A stretch of DNA of 64,000 bases from Panax quinquefolius (Eukaryota; Streptophyta; Magnoliopsida; Apiales; Araliaceae): positions 34,746,479 to 34,810,478 of the forward strand of contig CM035162.1 of NCBI GenBank assembly GCA_020205615.1. The letters are read 5' to 3'. This document shows, piece by piece, positions 34,640 to 45,531 of this stretch (the stretch's first letter is position 1; each line of letters starts with the position of its first letter). Made by a program: the position numbers and the translations under genes. The notes under the pieces are model-generated. The model did not search any database. It had not been told where the DNA came from and saw nothing but the letters and a program-made list of their open reading frames with translations.

Positions 34640-35860
34640 AAACCCCATATCGAATGGCTCTATTGAACTTCAGAGTTAAAGGTCCAACTACAGAATTGTT
34701 GGACATTGGTTTCATTCGGCCCTAAGACATCTCCTCGGGGTGCTCTGCTTTATTTGTAAAGAAGAAAGACGGAGTATGCGACTTTGTATTGACTATCGGA
34801 ATTGAACCATGTCACCATCAAGAATAGGTATCCTCACCTCGTATTGATGACTTGTTTGACCAAATTCAAGGGGGCACAATTCTTTTCAAAATCGATCTTC
34901 GCTTCGAATATCATCACCAAGATTAGAATCGAGGATATTCCAAAGACCGCCTTTAGAACTCTCAGATGCGGGCATTATGAATTCTTAGTCATGTCTTTCT
35001 TTGATTGACTAATGCTCCTGCGCTTTTATAGATATGATGAATCGAGTATTCAAGGAATATTTGGATCAATTCGTTGTTGTCTTTATTGATGACATCCTCA
35101 TATATTCCAAAAGCCGTGAAGATCATGAGCACCATTTGAAGCTGGTACTCCAAAGGCTTCGTGAAAACCAACTATATGCCAAATTAAAGAAATGCGAGTT
35201 AAAGCGAGTAGCATTCCTTGGGCACGTGGTGTCGAAACATGGAGTATCCGTGGACCCGGCAAAGATTGAAGCAATACAAAGTTGGGAGCAACCGAAGTCG
35301 GTGACCGAAGTACGTAGCTTTTTGGGCTTAATGGGTTATTATCGGAGATTCGTGGAGGGTTTTCTCGAATCGCTACTCCATTAACTCAAATTAACTCCGG
35401 AAGGATACAAAATTCGTTTGGAGCGAAGAATCGAGAATAGTTTCCAAGAGCTTAAGAGGAGACTTATTTCGGCACTGTTCTAACAATACCATCCGGTTCG
35501 GATGGATTTGTTATCTGAAATGATGCTTCGAGCAAAGGGTTGGGATGTGTTCTCATGCAACGTGGGAAAGTCATAGCCTATGCCCTCATGACAACTTAAA
35601 GAGTATGAGAGGAATTATCCTACTCACGATCTAGAGTCAAGCGGCCCGATCGTTTTTCGCGCTAAAAGATATGGAGGCACTATCTATATGGGGAGAAAGT
35701 GGAGATATATTCGCACCATAAAAGCCTTAAATATTTCTTCACTCAAAAGAACTCAACATGCGGCAGCCGACGTTGGCTCGAGCTATTGAAAGACTACGAC
35801 CACACTATTCAATACCATCCGGTAAAGCGAACGTGGTAGTGACGCGTTGAGTAGAAGATC
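34640..35860 (+). pseudogene. pol: Element C unit 2 reverse transcriptase and RNase H, frameshifted
   Basis: The open block 35034-35384 is the longest clean RT segment in the window: [20 protein letters not shown] (FIDD at 35082-35093), [34 protein letters not shown] and [15 protein letters not shown]. It covers the palm end, thumb and connection. The fingers (LFVKKKDG.., about 34750) and RNase H ([16 protein letters not shown], about 35535-35585) are in other frames. The block lets one recognise that R and unit 1 lost residues around the 27665 and 5635 positions. Confidence 0.88.
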
Positions 35861-35939
35861 ATATGCGAGAACGAAAAGCGATGATGTGTCAAGTATACGA
35901 CAGAGCCAACTTTAATAGAAAAAGTTAAGGTTGCTCAAG

Positions 35940-37110
35940 CCACCGGCCCGAGAGTCGATGCGTGTATGAAGAAGAAAGTACAAGAAGGAGCTATTCCTAA
36001 GCGAGAATTGATGAAGAAGGAATACTTGAGTCCACTCTGAGACTTTGTGTTCCTAACGACTCGATTTGAAGTACAAGATTATGATGGAGGCACACAATAC
36101 GCCATTTGCAATCCATCCTCGAAGTACTAAAATGTATCGTGATCTTCGACATACATTTTGGTGGAACAATATGAAGAGAGAGATTGCAAAGTTTATCTCG
36201 ATGTGTTTAACTTGCTAACGTGTAAAGGCGGAGCATCTAGTACCTAAGGGTCCGTTGCAACCACTTGAGATTCCTAATGGAAGTGGGAACACATTACCAT
36301 GGATTTCGTTACGATCTCTTCCTACGGTTTCTCAAGGCATCAATGCTATTTGGGTTATTGTTGATAGATTAACCAAGTCCGCTTTCATTTCTTGTCGATA
36401 CGGAGACTTATTCCTTGAACGCCTTTGCTAGTATATGACGTGAATGAAATTGTGAGGTTGCATGGCATGCCCAGATCCATAGTTTGGATCGTGACCCAAG
36501 ATTCACTTCAAGATTTTGGGTTAGCTTGCAAAAAGCTATGGGCACCTGATTTGCGATTTAGTTCTAAGATACCATCCCCAAACCACGGACAATCGAGAGA
36601 GGACTATTCAAACTCTTGAAGATTTATTAAGACTCGTGTGTCCTGACTTCAAGGGTAGTTGGGATAAGTATTTACCATTGGTGGAATTCTCCTACAACAA
36701 CAAAGTTATCGTGCAAGTATAGGTGTGGCTCCATTTGAAGCATTATATGATTTAAAATGTCGTTTCTCCAATATGTTGGGATGAGGTGGGTGAAGCAACA
36801 TTGTTTGGACCCGAAGTTAGTACGTATATACTACCGAAAAGATCCAAATGATTCGACAACGATACAAACCAACAAGATCGACAAAAGAGTTATGCGGATC
36901 TTCATCGAAAGGAGGTGGAATTTAATGTAGGGATCATGTATTGTTGCGAGTTGTTCCATGGAAGGGAGTTACAAGATTTGGAAAGAGAGGAAAGCTCAAT
37001 CCACGATTTATCGGTCCATTTCAAATTCTTGACCGAGTAGGAAATGAGCCTTTATGGACTTAAGTTACCTCCAAGTATGTCTCGTGTTCATAATGTGTTT
37101 CACATATCCG
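35940..37110 (+). pseudogene. pol: Element C unit 2 integrase, frameshifted
   Basis: STKMYRDLRHTFWWNNMK (about 36122-36175) and a knuckle reading CLTC followed by a stop (about 36205-36220). A first-Asp region with MDF (about 36300) and a second-Asp region [15 protein letters not shown] (36438-36485) are followed by a break that alters SDRDPRF. The C-terminal GKRGKLNPRFIGPFQILDRVGN segment is at about 36983-37045. Confidence 0.82.
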
Positions 37111-37129
37111 CATTTCAAATATGTGAAAG

Positions 37130-37380
37130 ACCCCAACCACGTTATTGAAGTTAGAACCCTGACGAGATAGCCAAGACTTAATGTATGAGGAGGTACCGTC
37201 AAGATCTTGGATAGGAAGGAGCATGTCCTACGCCAAGAAAGGTCATACCACAAGTTAAAGTTTTGTGGAGGAATCATGCTATAGAGGAAATGACCGGAAT
37301 TGGAAACGAAATGAAAGCGAGGTATCCTCACCTTTTCAAACACCAGTATCGTCGTCAATTTCGAGGACGAAATTTCATAA
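37130..37380 (+). pseudogene. pol: Element C unit 2 chromodomain
   Basis: ILDRKEHVL (about 37205-37231) and IPQVKVLWRNHAIEEMTGI (about 37248-37303) in two frames; the stop TAA is at 37378-37380. Confidence 0.75.
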
Positions 37381-37390
37381 GGAGGGAGGT
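37381..37390 (+). promoter_or_regulatory. Element C polypurine tract before LTR 3
   Basis: GGAGGGAGGT directly before TGTAAGACCC. Confidence 0.8.
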
Positions 37391-40141
37391 TGTAAGACCC
37401 TAAATTTTTAAATAAAAAGGAATTTCCTTTATTTATTATTTTGAAATAGTAAGGGTTGATTTGATTAATGTGGATAGTTAAGGGTTAAATACGCAAATAT
37501 TTCAAAATAAGCAGTGGTTATAAAATATTCATTATCGTCTTGGGAATATTCGTTTGGTCGTGGAATATTAAATGCGGTCGGGAATATTCGCATCGACTGA
37601 CAAGTAAAACCATGTGTGGGGCCCCATAACTGAAAGCTATTGGATGAAGAAAACGACAAATATAAGTTGTTTAAAAATAATGGGCGTAGTTATTACTGCT
37701 TAACACTATTGGAATACCCGGTGGTTAAAACATAATAATACGCGTTGTTGCACAAGAAGATACGCAGTATTGCACCAATTATTAAAGGCACTACTCAATA
37801 ATGGTTACGATAATTCATCGCTCAAGATTTTATTTTATTGAGTTAATAATTGCATAGCGTTGATATTTTATATTCTTTGTTGTTTCAATAATTGTCATTA
37901 CACGTATTTTCATTATCGGGCAATAATTCATATTATTTGAATAATATTATTAGATAACATTATTGGCAATGTCTAGAAAGTTCTGTCTAAGGAGAGGTTT
38001 GGTCACCTAATTGCGCCGCCCAAGAAGGAGAAATTCTTATTAGAAAGCCCCTCTTCCTGGAACTGCTTTTGTTGTCAATATTGTGATTCTCAAATATTAT
38101 TTATGAATAATTAATTATTGATTCATATGATGAGGAAAATATTGATTTTATGTGGATATAGATGGAGAAAAGTTTAATGTGACAATTGTTGAAAATTGAA
38201 ATTTTATCTTTTTCTCGATAAAATAATTCGTTTAAATATATTATTATATTTTAATAATATAATAATGGTGATATTTTACAACGAATGTGGGATATATGAG
38301 TATACGAGGAGGAAGAGTATTTTGTTGCAATAAATATTTAAAACATGTTAAACATGTCGGTGGACCCCATTTATTAACTGAAATTTGATTATAGCTTGTA
38401 AAATTGACCGTTTGTGGATTTCGGTCAATTTCTATTTGGAATTTGGAAAAACTTTCTTCTGCAAAGTTGTAGAGAATTGAATTTCCTATAAAAACTCGCG
38501 AGATTCAAATTTTCTGACAAAAGGGCTATTTATTGTGAATTATTGAAGTTCTGAAGCTCCGAAATAATTAATTTTTGAAGTTTTAAATATTTTTAATAAG
38601 AAAACATTTTTTTGAGTTAGGCAAGGTGAGTCACTCTTGGTGGCTGATGGTTTGAATCAGATTTTGGGTGAGTAGGAATTTAATAATTATATATTAATAT
38701 TTTATTAAATTTTACGCTTTGTGTTCTAAGCAATTTCCTATAAATAGGTGCTTAGGTTAGAATTGAAAATCACACCGTAAACTCAAGTTTTCTCTCTCTA
38801 TATTATCGAAAGCGTATTCTTGTGAGTATTTTGAGTATACTTTGAGTATTGCTAGACGGTTACTGAAGTTCCTTCAAAGACTATATACTAGATTCTAAAT
38901 AGAAGAGATCTTCTTTCGAGCTAAGGGATATTATTTTTTTTGTAATGATATTATTTCTTCAATAGCATTATCTTTGAAATGTTGATCTGAAGTTTTATCA
39001 AATTTGGAACTTTTCATGTATGGGTTACTATTCATGAGTTACTATTCATGAGTTACTATTCACGATTACTATTCACGAGTACTATTCATGAAGCGTGAAG
39101 ATGTTTTTGTGGAATTTCTATCTTTTGGTATCGGAGTTACTATTCACGATACTGGCACTATTTACGATATCTGATACTATTCATAGAAAAATAAAATTTC
39201 TTCTTTTCGTCTAAAACATCTATTCGGATACTAACTCGATTGTATCCATGTTTTGATCATTCTTGAATTTTACACCACTATGATTATTTTTGAGGTATTT
39301 TTGGACGTGGATAAAACCAAGTACGAATCCTTAATCCTTAATCCTTGTCATTTTGTTTCACCGGATTCGTTTCTTTAAAAAAATATTTTCATCATCCTCG
39401 GTCTTAAATGATGATATTATGGAATATCTTTGGCTGTAGTGCAAAAAGATGAATGATTTCTTAAGAATATCTTTGGCACCGTAGTGTAAAGATGAATGAT
39501 TTCTCAAGAATATCTTTGGCACCGTAGTGCAAAGATGAATGTGTGTTTAAATGAACATGACCAATGATGAATATCTTTGGCATGTAGTGCGAAGATGAAT
39601 ATTTGATTCCGGATGTATATTGATTGATGTTACGGGGATAAAAGATAGACGATGAACTTTAAAATTCATACATAGAAGATAGTAGTTTGCATTCTCTACT
39701 TAACTCTTCTAATGAATTATTATTTCATCTATGAATATTGATTTAAAATTTGTTGTCTATTGTATTCTATTATATTTTTCCTGTTGAAGACTAATGATAA
39801 TTTGTTGTATATTATCTTAGTCATAATATTCTTTACTTGAGCTAGTTGAGCTCACCCTTTTCCTTTTTTGTTCCATTTTTCTCGGGAGGCGAGAATATAG
39901 CGAAGTGCAGCCTGGGGTATGGAATGAAGGTTTTAGAAAGGATTGTTTAGTAGTCCTCACCATTTTGTAAAATAATGTATCAATAAATGTGATGAGGATT
40001 TATTTGAGTATAGATATTGTCTGAAGATAATATTTGTATTCAAACTCACAGTTTACTATTGTAATAATAAAGTTGTAGTTGTTTACGTACCATGTATTGA
40101 CAACTCGTAATAGGTGATGTATACCTATTTTGGGGGCGTCA
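37391..40141 (+). repeat. Element C LTR 3
   Basis: TGTAAGACCC to GGGCGTCA, 2751 bp. It ends GCGTCA rather than GCGCCACA and is followed by T and the GAAAA duplication. Minisatellite of 5 units at about 39019-39090. It holds no gene. Confidence 0.9.
38739..38747 (+). promoter_or_regulatory. TATA box of C LTR 3
   Basis: TATAAATAG at offset 1348. Confidence 0.65.
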
Positions 40142-40142
40142 T

Positions 40143-41749
40143 GAAAAAATCTATAGAGAGAAAGAAGAGTATATTCTGGTACTTCACTACTTTGATATCC
40201 GATTGTCTTTTACGGTAAGGGATATTATTTGTTGTACCTGTAAGGGGTGTTATTCTTTCTTATTCATGAAGAGAACTTCATTATTCCATTCATTATTATT
40301 CTATTGGAATAACTCCGTAAAAGTGGCATACCCTATACATAACCTTTGTATCATGGCGTACCTATACTTGGTGAAATCCTTATATTATTCCATTCTTATT
40401 TATTACATTGGAATAACTCATGTATCGCGCTAATCCCCTATACTTGGTGATCTTCTTACATTATTCCATTCTTTATTATTACATTGGAATATCACGTGCG
40501 TGTGTTTTACACCTACTGGTTCCATTGTTTATTATTCCGCATTTATTATTACATTTGGAATATCCTCATCGTGTGTTTTTACAGGACTGGTTCCATTGTT
40601 TATTATTATTCAAAGATTTATTATTACATTGGATCATCCTCAGCCGATTGTGAATTTCACGACTGGTTCCGTTATTATTATTCTATTGGAATAACTGCTG
40701 TCACGCAAGTACCGCATGCGTGGTGATTTCCTTTGTTATTCCATTCTTTATTATACCAAATTGTTAAAACTTTGACTTCTATACTCCATGAAATTAGTAG
40801 AATATTCTTGATATTTGTGTTTCATCCAAAGATCTTTTCATGGAAATATTCTTCCGATCATTCTTGAATTTTACTCTACAAAATAAAGATCTTGTTGACA
40901 ATTTGGACGTTACTAATTCTGGATAAAATAATTCTTGAACTTGTTTTATTGAATTATTATGTCATTGTCATCATCCTCATGTTATAATATGTTATATTTG
41001 GCTTACGTGCGTAGATGAACTTAGTATGATTATGACCGGGATCATTCGGATAATCATGGCTTGTTATAAATGATGTGATAAAAGTCCTCGAAGACACATA
41101 ATGCGATGATGGATAGTTTTTGGTATGATTATGACCGGGGTGATTCTAAGTATAGTCGTGACCATTGATAATTTGATGAAAATCCTTGACTATAGATACG
41201 AGGATGATTAGATATTGTGGTTTATTCATTAAACCGAGTCTTAGTGATAAAAATTTATGAAAACCTTTTAAAACCTAAAAGATAGTAGACTTTATTTTCT
41301 ACTTGACTCTTTTAATGGATTGCGTATTCACCTGCAGATTAAACCGGTTGTCTATTGTATTTTATCGGTTTAACATTTGTTGAAGGCTAATGATAATTTA
41401 TTACGCATTATCTTAGTCATAATATTTCTTCTTGGGCTAGTTGAGCTCACCTTTTCTTTCACCGTTCTCTTCGAAATGAGAACATAGGCGAGACGAGCCT
41501 GGGGAGCGGAGTAATGGTCCGAGGATAGCATTAGTAGTCCTCACTATTACGTGAAATAGTGTGATAATAGTTGTAATGATGACTCCTTTTGAGTTTGTAT
41601 AATATCTAGTAGACAATATTTGTATTCAAACTCACGCTTATGTCGTATTGTATACCGGCGCTTATATTAGTAAGTTGTATTTGAATTTATGTACCATGTA
41701 AGTGGCGACCCAAGATGGGTGACGTATACCTAATTTTGGGGGCGTCACA
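40143..41749 (+). repeat. Element B 3' LTR, second part
   Basis: Resumes at GAAAAAATCTATAGAGAG and is collinear with 16406-18020. It ends GGGGGCGTCACA followed by the GAGAG duplication. It includes the ATTCCATTCTTTATTATT repeat units (about 40280-40760). Confidence 0.92.
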
Positions 41750-41754
41750 GAGAG
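41750..41754. repeat. Target site duplication of element B, right copy (GAGAG)
   Basis: Matches 15582-15586; followed by TGTAACATT, which continues the transposase codons. Confidence 0.95.
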
Positions 41755-42482
41755 TGTAACATTCTAATGGCAATTGCATCTATCCTTGACCCAAGGTATA
41801 AGATGCAATTGGTCATCTTTTGTTTTCCAAAAATTTTTACAACTGAGTTTGAAGCTGATAGAAACATTGGGCTTGTGAAAAAAGAACTTTATGAGTACTA
41901 TGTTGGTGTTCACTGTTTAATACCTACTAGTGTGCCTAGTATGGAAGGAAGTTCTGCCAATGCTAATGGTAGTTGCTTTGAGAAAAGTAAAACAAAGAGC
42001 AGAGCTGAGTTTGATTCTTGGGCTCAAGGTATGGACACTGTTACTCCTATTAAATCTGATTTGTATGCATATCTTGAAGAGGGTAGGTATATATGTAATG
42101 ATGATGAGTCCTTTGATGCTTTACTTTGGTGGAAAGCAAACACCTTAAAGTTTAGAATTCTTTCAAAAATGGCAAGGGATATACTATCAATTCATGTTAG
42201 CACTGTGGCATCTGAGAGTACTTTTAGTGCTGGTGGAAGGGTACTAGATCAATATAGAAGCTCTCTCAAGCCTGAAACTGTTCAAGCTCTTATATGTACT
42301 TCTGATTGGCTAAGGTGTGATTATAGGCTAAATAAAATGAGTGCTGCTATGGTATGATTTATTTCTTATCAACTTTTAGTTTACTTTTTTATTGTTATTG
42401 TTTATGTATGTAACAAATTGGTTTAACACTTTACACTTAACAGGTTGATGAAGATGGTGTTAATGACATTATTTTGAAGTGA
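41755..42482 (+). pseudogene. hAT-family transposase, C-terminal part with dimerisation domain
   Basis: Continuation of 14201-15586. An open frame from 41755 (C-N-I-L-M-A-I-A-S-I-L-D-P-R-Y-K-M) to 42351 carries LDPRYKM, a central WAQGMDTVTPIKSDLYAYLE and the hAT C-terminal dimerisation region. That region has WWKANTLKFRILSKMARDIL and the ASESTFSAGGRVLD signature, with the catalytic Glu in ASEST. A GT donor at 42352 and an AG acceptor at 42442-42443 (TTAACAG) would add a last short exon, 42444-42482, encoding VDEDGVNDIILK and a stop; without splicing the frame stops at once after V. No frameshift is seen, in contrast to the retroelement genes around it. The gene is inactive because elements A and B split it. 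Confidence 0.9.
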
Positions 42483-43244
42483 ATTGAAGTTGTGTTGCTA
42501 CTGGATTGCTTGTTTCTGTAGTGCTGCTATTTTTTTTTATTTTTTTCCTTAATGAAATTGATTTGAAGTAAGGATTTAAACTTATTTTATGGGTTGTAAT
42601 CTTTTGTTAAACTTGAATTGTTGTTGGTACTGTTATTTGGGTTTTGTTAAACTACAAAATTGGTTGTGTTGGACTGCAGAACTGGTTGTGTTGAACTGCA
42701 AAATTGGTACTGTTATTTGGGTTTTGTTTGAATTGGTTGTGTTTGAATTTTGTTATTAGATTATAAATTGCTTAACTTATTATTTCTTTTATTAATTATT
42801 AGATGATTACTTAATATTGAAGACCTGAGGTAAGGAACTAAGAATCCAAATGTTTATTCTCCTATATTTTTAAAGTTTTGATATTGACTACTGTTTCTTG
42901 TTATATTTCAAGAATTGAAGTATAAATCAAATTTGAATTTGATGCCTTGAAGGTTGAAGGCCTGAAGGCTAGTTTCTGGTACTATGTACTTCATATTCTG
43001 ATTGATCTGTTTCTTCGTATCATTTTCTCTAACTGAATATGTACGACTGCTTATGTCATTTCTGTTACAAAGGCTCGTGATACATTTGAACCTTTTCTTC
43101 ATCAGGTGTGAACTTTCAGCGATTGAGCAGTTTTATAGTGCACTCGGAGTTGCAGAGCTGCAACTTCCACTTGGACCACCTTGTTTGACATTTTAAATTA
43201 TTTATTTTTTCTCAAATAGTTTTGGTGTTCATTGATTCTCACTT
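42483..43244 (+). other. hAT 3' flank, no gene
   Basis: AT/TG-rich. It contains two imperfect copies of TTGGTACTGTTATTTGGG followed by TTTTGTT (about 42625-42725), interleaved with TTGGTTGTGTTGAACTGCA. 43100-43196 has slightly higher GC but no recognised protein. This is probably transposon 3' UTR and subterminal sequence. Confidence 0.5.
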
Positions 43245-43720
43245 CCACTGGACATTTCTGTTCTATTCAATATGCGGCAATTTGTGCAGTACAGTCTCTT
43301 AAAGCAGTTTTCTCCACGGGTGAGAACTTTTTCCCCTCTTTTCTTTATATATGGCAGATTTCCAATTAATATAATTACTTAAAATGATATTAAAATAGGA
43401 GTTTATTATATTGCAGGCTTTGGCTAGTACTCTTGATGAAGGGGAGCTAGCTGATCTCAGGGATCAGTTCCATGCAATTGATGCAGATAAGAACGGTGCT
43501 ATTAGTCTTGAAGAAATGATACGTGTTTGTTCTTTTTCACGCTTAAATAACAGAAAGTGCAGTTTTGTAGAAATCATTCTCTGTGTCTCCCAAGTTAGAT
43601 TAGGCTAAATGCATACCTTTACACTTTATAATCTTTCAAAATACATGTACTGTTACATGTGTCTTAACATGTGTGGTTTAAATGTAGGCACTTGCTAAAG
43701 ATCTTCCTTCTTTTGGTATA
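43245..43720 (+). pseudogene. Calcium-dependent protein kinase fragment (group IV CDPK-like), three exon pieces
   Basis: Piece 1 (about 43247-43319) reads LDISVLFNMRQFVQYSLLKQF and ends at a GT donor. Piece 2 (43417 to about 43531), after a TTGCAG acceptor, reads ALASTLDEGELADLRDQF and then HAIDADKNGAISLEEM, with a canonical 12-residue EF-hand loop (D-x-D-x-N-G-x-I-S-x-x-E). Piece 3 (from 43688, after TGTAG) reads ALAKDLPS and then loses similarity. In intact plant CDPKs these pieces lie at the junction between the autoinhibitory segment and the first EF-hand, and the exon borders seen agree with that. The kinase domain and other EF-hands are absent. This is a captured or degenerate fragment, not a gene. 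Confidence 0.8.
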
Positions 43721-43837
43721 TCACCCTTAAAAATAGGAATTTGAATTTTTAAGATTTACCTTTTCTTTTTTGGGTTAATGTCCATACTATTTTCTTAAGT
43801 GGAAGGTGTAAACATATTTATTCCTATGTTTCCTATA

Positions 43838-44596
43838 TTGAGTAGCTGCTTCCTGATTTGCATGAAAGATGATAGTATTGAACGCATATATGATACTTTG
43901 AAGGAGTGTGCTGTTATCAACAAATCTGCTGGAGGAATTGATGTCTCTGTTCATAACATCTGTGCTACTGGCAGTTATATTCGTGGAACAAATGGAACAT
44001 CCAATGGCATTGTACGAATGCTTCGTGTCTTCAATGATACTGCCCGTTATGTTGATCAAGGGGGTGGCAAGAGGAAAGGTATAAATTATGTCTTGTTCTG
44101 TTTCTGATATATTTGTTTGATTGTTGTATCCTATTTTATAGTTTTTTAATGGGGAATGTAGGTGCTTTTGCTGTGTATCTAGAGCCATGGCATGCTGACA
44201 TCTATGAATTTTTGGATTTAAGAAAAAACCATGGGAAGGTAAGTTGGTAGTTTACTGAGTTTATTGTCATTGGTTTAATATTATTATATTTTTTATCTGA
44301 GTGTTGGCATCATATGAATTTTGTATATTCTAACACAATTGAAGAAAAAAGTAGCCCGTATCTTTCAAAATAGCCAGTCTCTCTTACTGCTTAATGATAT
44401 GTCATAATTTTGGCAATGTCATTCTTTCAGGAAGAGCACTATGCCCAGGACTTATTTTATGCTCTTTGGGTTCCTGATCTCTTTATGGAAAGGGTCCAAA
44501 GCAATGGAAAATGGTCCTTGTTCTGTCCAAGTGAGGCTCCATGATTTGCTGATTGTTGGGGTCAAGAGTTTGAAAACCTGTACACCCAATATGAAA
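43838..44596 (+). pseudogene. RNR1: Ribonucleotide reductase large subunit fragment, three exons with a stop
   Basis: RNR1 (alpha subunit) reduces ribonucleotides to deoxyribonucleotides. Exon pieces: 43838-44078 ([58 protein letters not shown]); 44162-44238 ([25 protein letters not shown]); 44431 to about 44596 ([29 protein letters not shown]). Introns have GT/AG borders and the Gly codon is split correctly at 44078/44162. An in-frame TGA replaces the expected Gly after SEAP (44551-44553), and strictly conserved positions are changed (GGID for GGIG, NICATG for NIRATG, GIVRML for GIVPML). It covers only about 130 residues of an ~800-residue enzyme. The opposite-strand open frame 43787-44188 is its shadow. 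Confidence 0.85.
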
Positions 44597-44715
44597 GATT
44601 GTATATTGTAAACTGTAAATGGGGTCAAGATTGGCTAATGTGTATTTTGTAATTCATATGCCTAACCTTTTAAAATTGTATATTGTAAACTGTAAATTTG
44701 GAATCAATAATATGA
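44597..44715. other. Unannotated spacer
   Basis: Contains a short direct repeat TTGTATATTGTAAACTGTAAAT (two copies split, about 44600-44620 and 44677-44698). No gene is seen. Confidence 0.5.
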
Positions 44716-44942
44716 TACAAGCTCGTTTTTACTCGAGTTCGATTCAAAACAAGTAGTTCGAATATAATTTCGAGTCGAGTCGAATTGATCTTCGAGTATC
44801 ATTTTTTGCATCGAGTCGAATACGAGTACATTGATTAAATTCTATTTCGAATTCGAATCGAATACGAGCAAGACATTTTTGTATCGAATCAAATCTGAGC
44901 AGTCTAGAATCTAGATCGATTCGACTCGTTTACAACCTTAGT
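44716..44942. repeat. TCGAGT/TCGAAT-rich stretch ending GACTCGTTTACAACCTTAG, possible hAT terminal region
   Basis: Dense degenerate copies of TCGAGT, TCGAAT and GAATACGAG on both strands, closing with ATTCGACTCGTTTACAACC followed by TTAG. Many plant hAT elements have short TIRs of the type TAGGGTTGTAAACGAG with such subterminal repeats; the reverse complement of the closing bases is CTAAGGTTGTAAACGAG. Inference: this may be the right end of the hAT whose transposase lies upstream, or an independent hAT-derived MITE. The opposite end is not in the window. Confidence 0.45.
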
Positions 44943-45531
44943 GTCAGAGCTACTAGTGCTAAAATTCGTGTTATACATGTTATTCATGATGTCGTGCATG
45001 TGTTTTATGTTTTTTGCAACAAAAAAGAAAGCTTAAATAGCATGTTAATGGTAGAATAAGTTAGAGATATTATTTGAGCATGAAATATCAGTATGTTCTA
45101 GTTTATATGATGGTTATATAACCTGGAAACTTTTGTGCTAATTTTTTTTTTGTATTTTGTGAAAAATTTCAAACTCTAGTTGGTTGTGAAGTTTTTTTTA
45201 AAATTCAAAATGTTTTTCCTCAGACTTCGTATCAAATTTTTAATCACATGGTTGAGTAGAGTTATTCGATAAGAATATGTGGATATATTGTTTGCATTTT
45301 TTGGACTTGAAATGAGTTAGTTATGGTCATTTTAAAAAAAAAGGTATCAAACTAAAATTTTATATTTGAAAACCCTAACTGAAAGTAGAAATTGATTTGG
45401 CGACCCCTGAGTGGCTCAATGTCCTTAGTTGACTAAGCCAGGTCAGCGACATGTAGATGATGATGTGGGAACTAACAGAGCGACATATGACATAATCACG
45501 TGTTGACACGTGTCACAAACAACGGTCAAAC
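44943..45531. other. Unannotated AT-rich spacer
   Basis: No open frame or recognised repeat. 45395-45530 rises in GC (GGCGACCCCTGAGTGGCTCA, CACGTGTTGACACGTGT palindrome at about 45499-45515) and may already belong to the CACTA-like element that follows. Confidence 0.4.

Larger units (their letters stand above)
22326..40141 (+). mobile_element. Element C: tandem chromovirus, LTR-INT-LTR-INT-LTR
   Basis: Three direct LTRs (22326-25097, 29860-32638, 37391-40141; 2772, 2779 and 2751 bp) alternate with two gag-pol regions of 4762 and 4752 bp. The middle LTR is preceded by a polypurine tract and followed by a PBS, so it serves as 3' LTR of one unit and 5' LTR of the next. Only the outer ends carry the GAAAA duplication. 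This is expected if unequal recombination between LTRs added a unit after one insertion, not if two copies inserted side by side. Same lineage as R but a distinct subfamily (U3 differs after about offset 1150). Confidence 0.92.
15587..41749 (+). mobile_element. Element B: non-autonomous gypsy element inserted in the hAT gene, carrying element C
   Basis: Span defined by matching LTRs and the GAGAG duplication. The 5' LTR is 15587-18020 (2434 bp); the 3' LTR is 21499-22325 plus 40143-41749 (2434 bp including one extra 5-bp duplication from C). The internal region (18021-21498, about 3.5 kb) has a PBS, a shortened gag, protease remnants and a polypurine tract but no RT or integrase, so mobility would have required proteins in trans. 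Element C accounts for 22326-40141. Confidence 0.92.

Noticed and set aside
22326..40141. Two independent adjacent insertions in place of a tandem element C
   Set aside because: There is only one LTR between the internal regions and the GAAAA duplication is found only at the outer ends.
43787..44188. 133-codon minus-strand open frame
   Set aside because: Antisense shadow of the RNR1 exon, whose sense frame has clear conserved motifs and splice sites.
43245..44942. Helitron as the carrier of the CDPK and RNR1 fragments
   Set aside because: No convincing 3' hairpin followed by CTRR nor a 5' TC end could be placed, and no Rep/helicase sequence is present. Kept only as an alternative to hAT capture.
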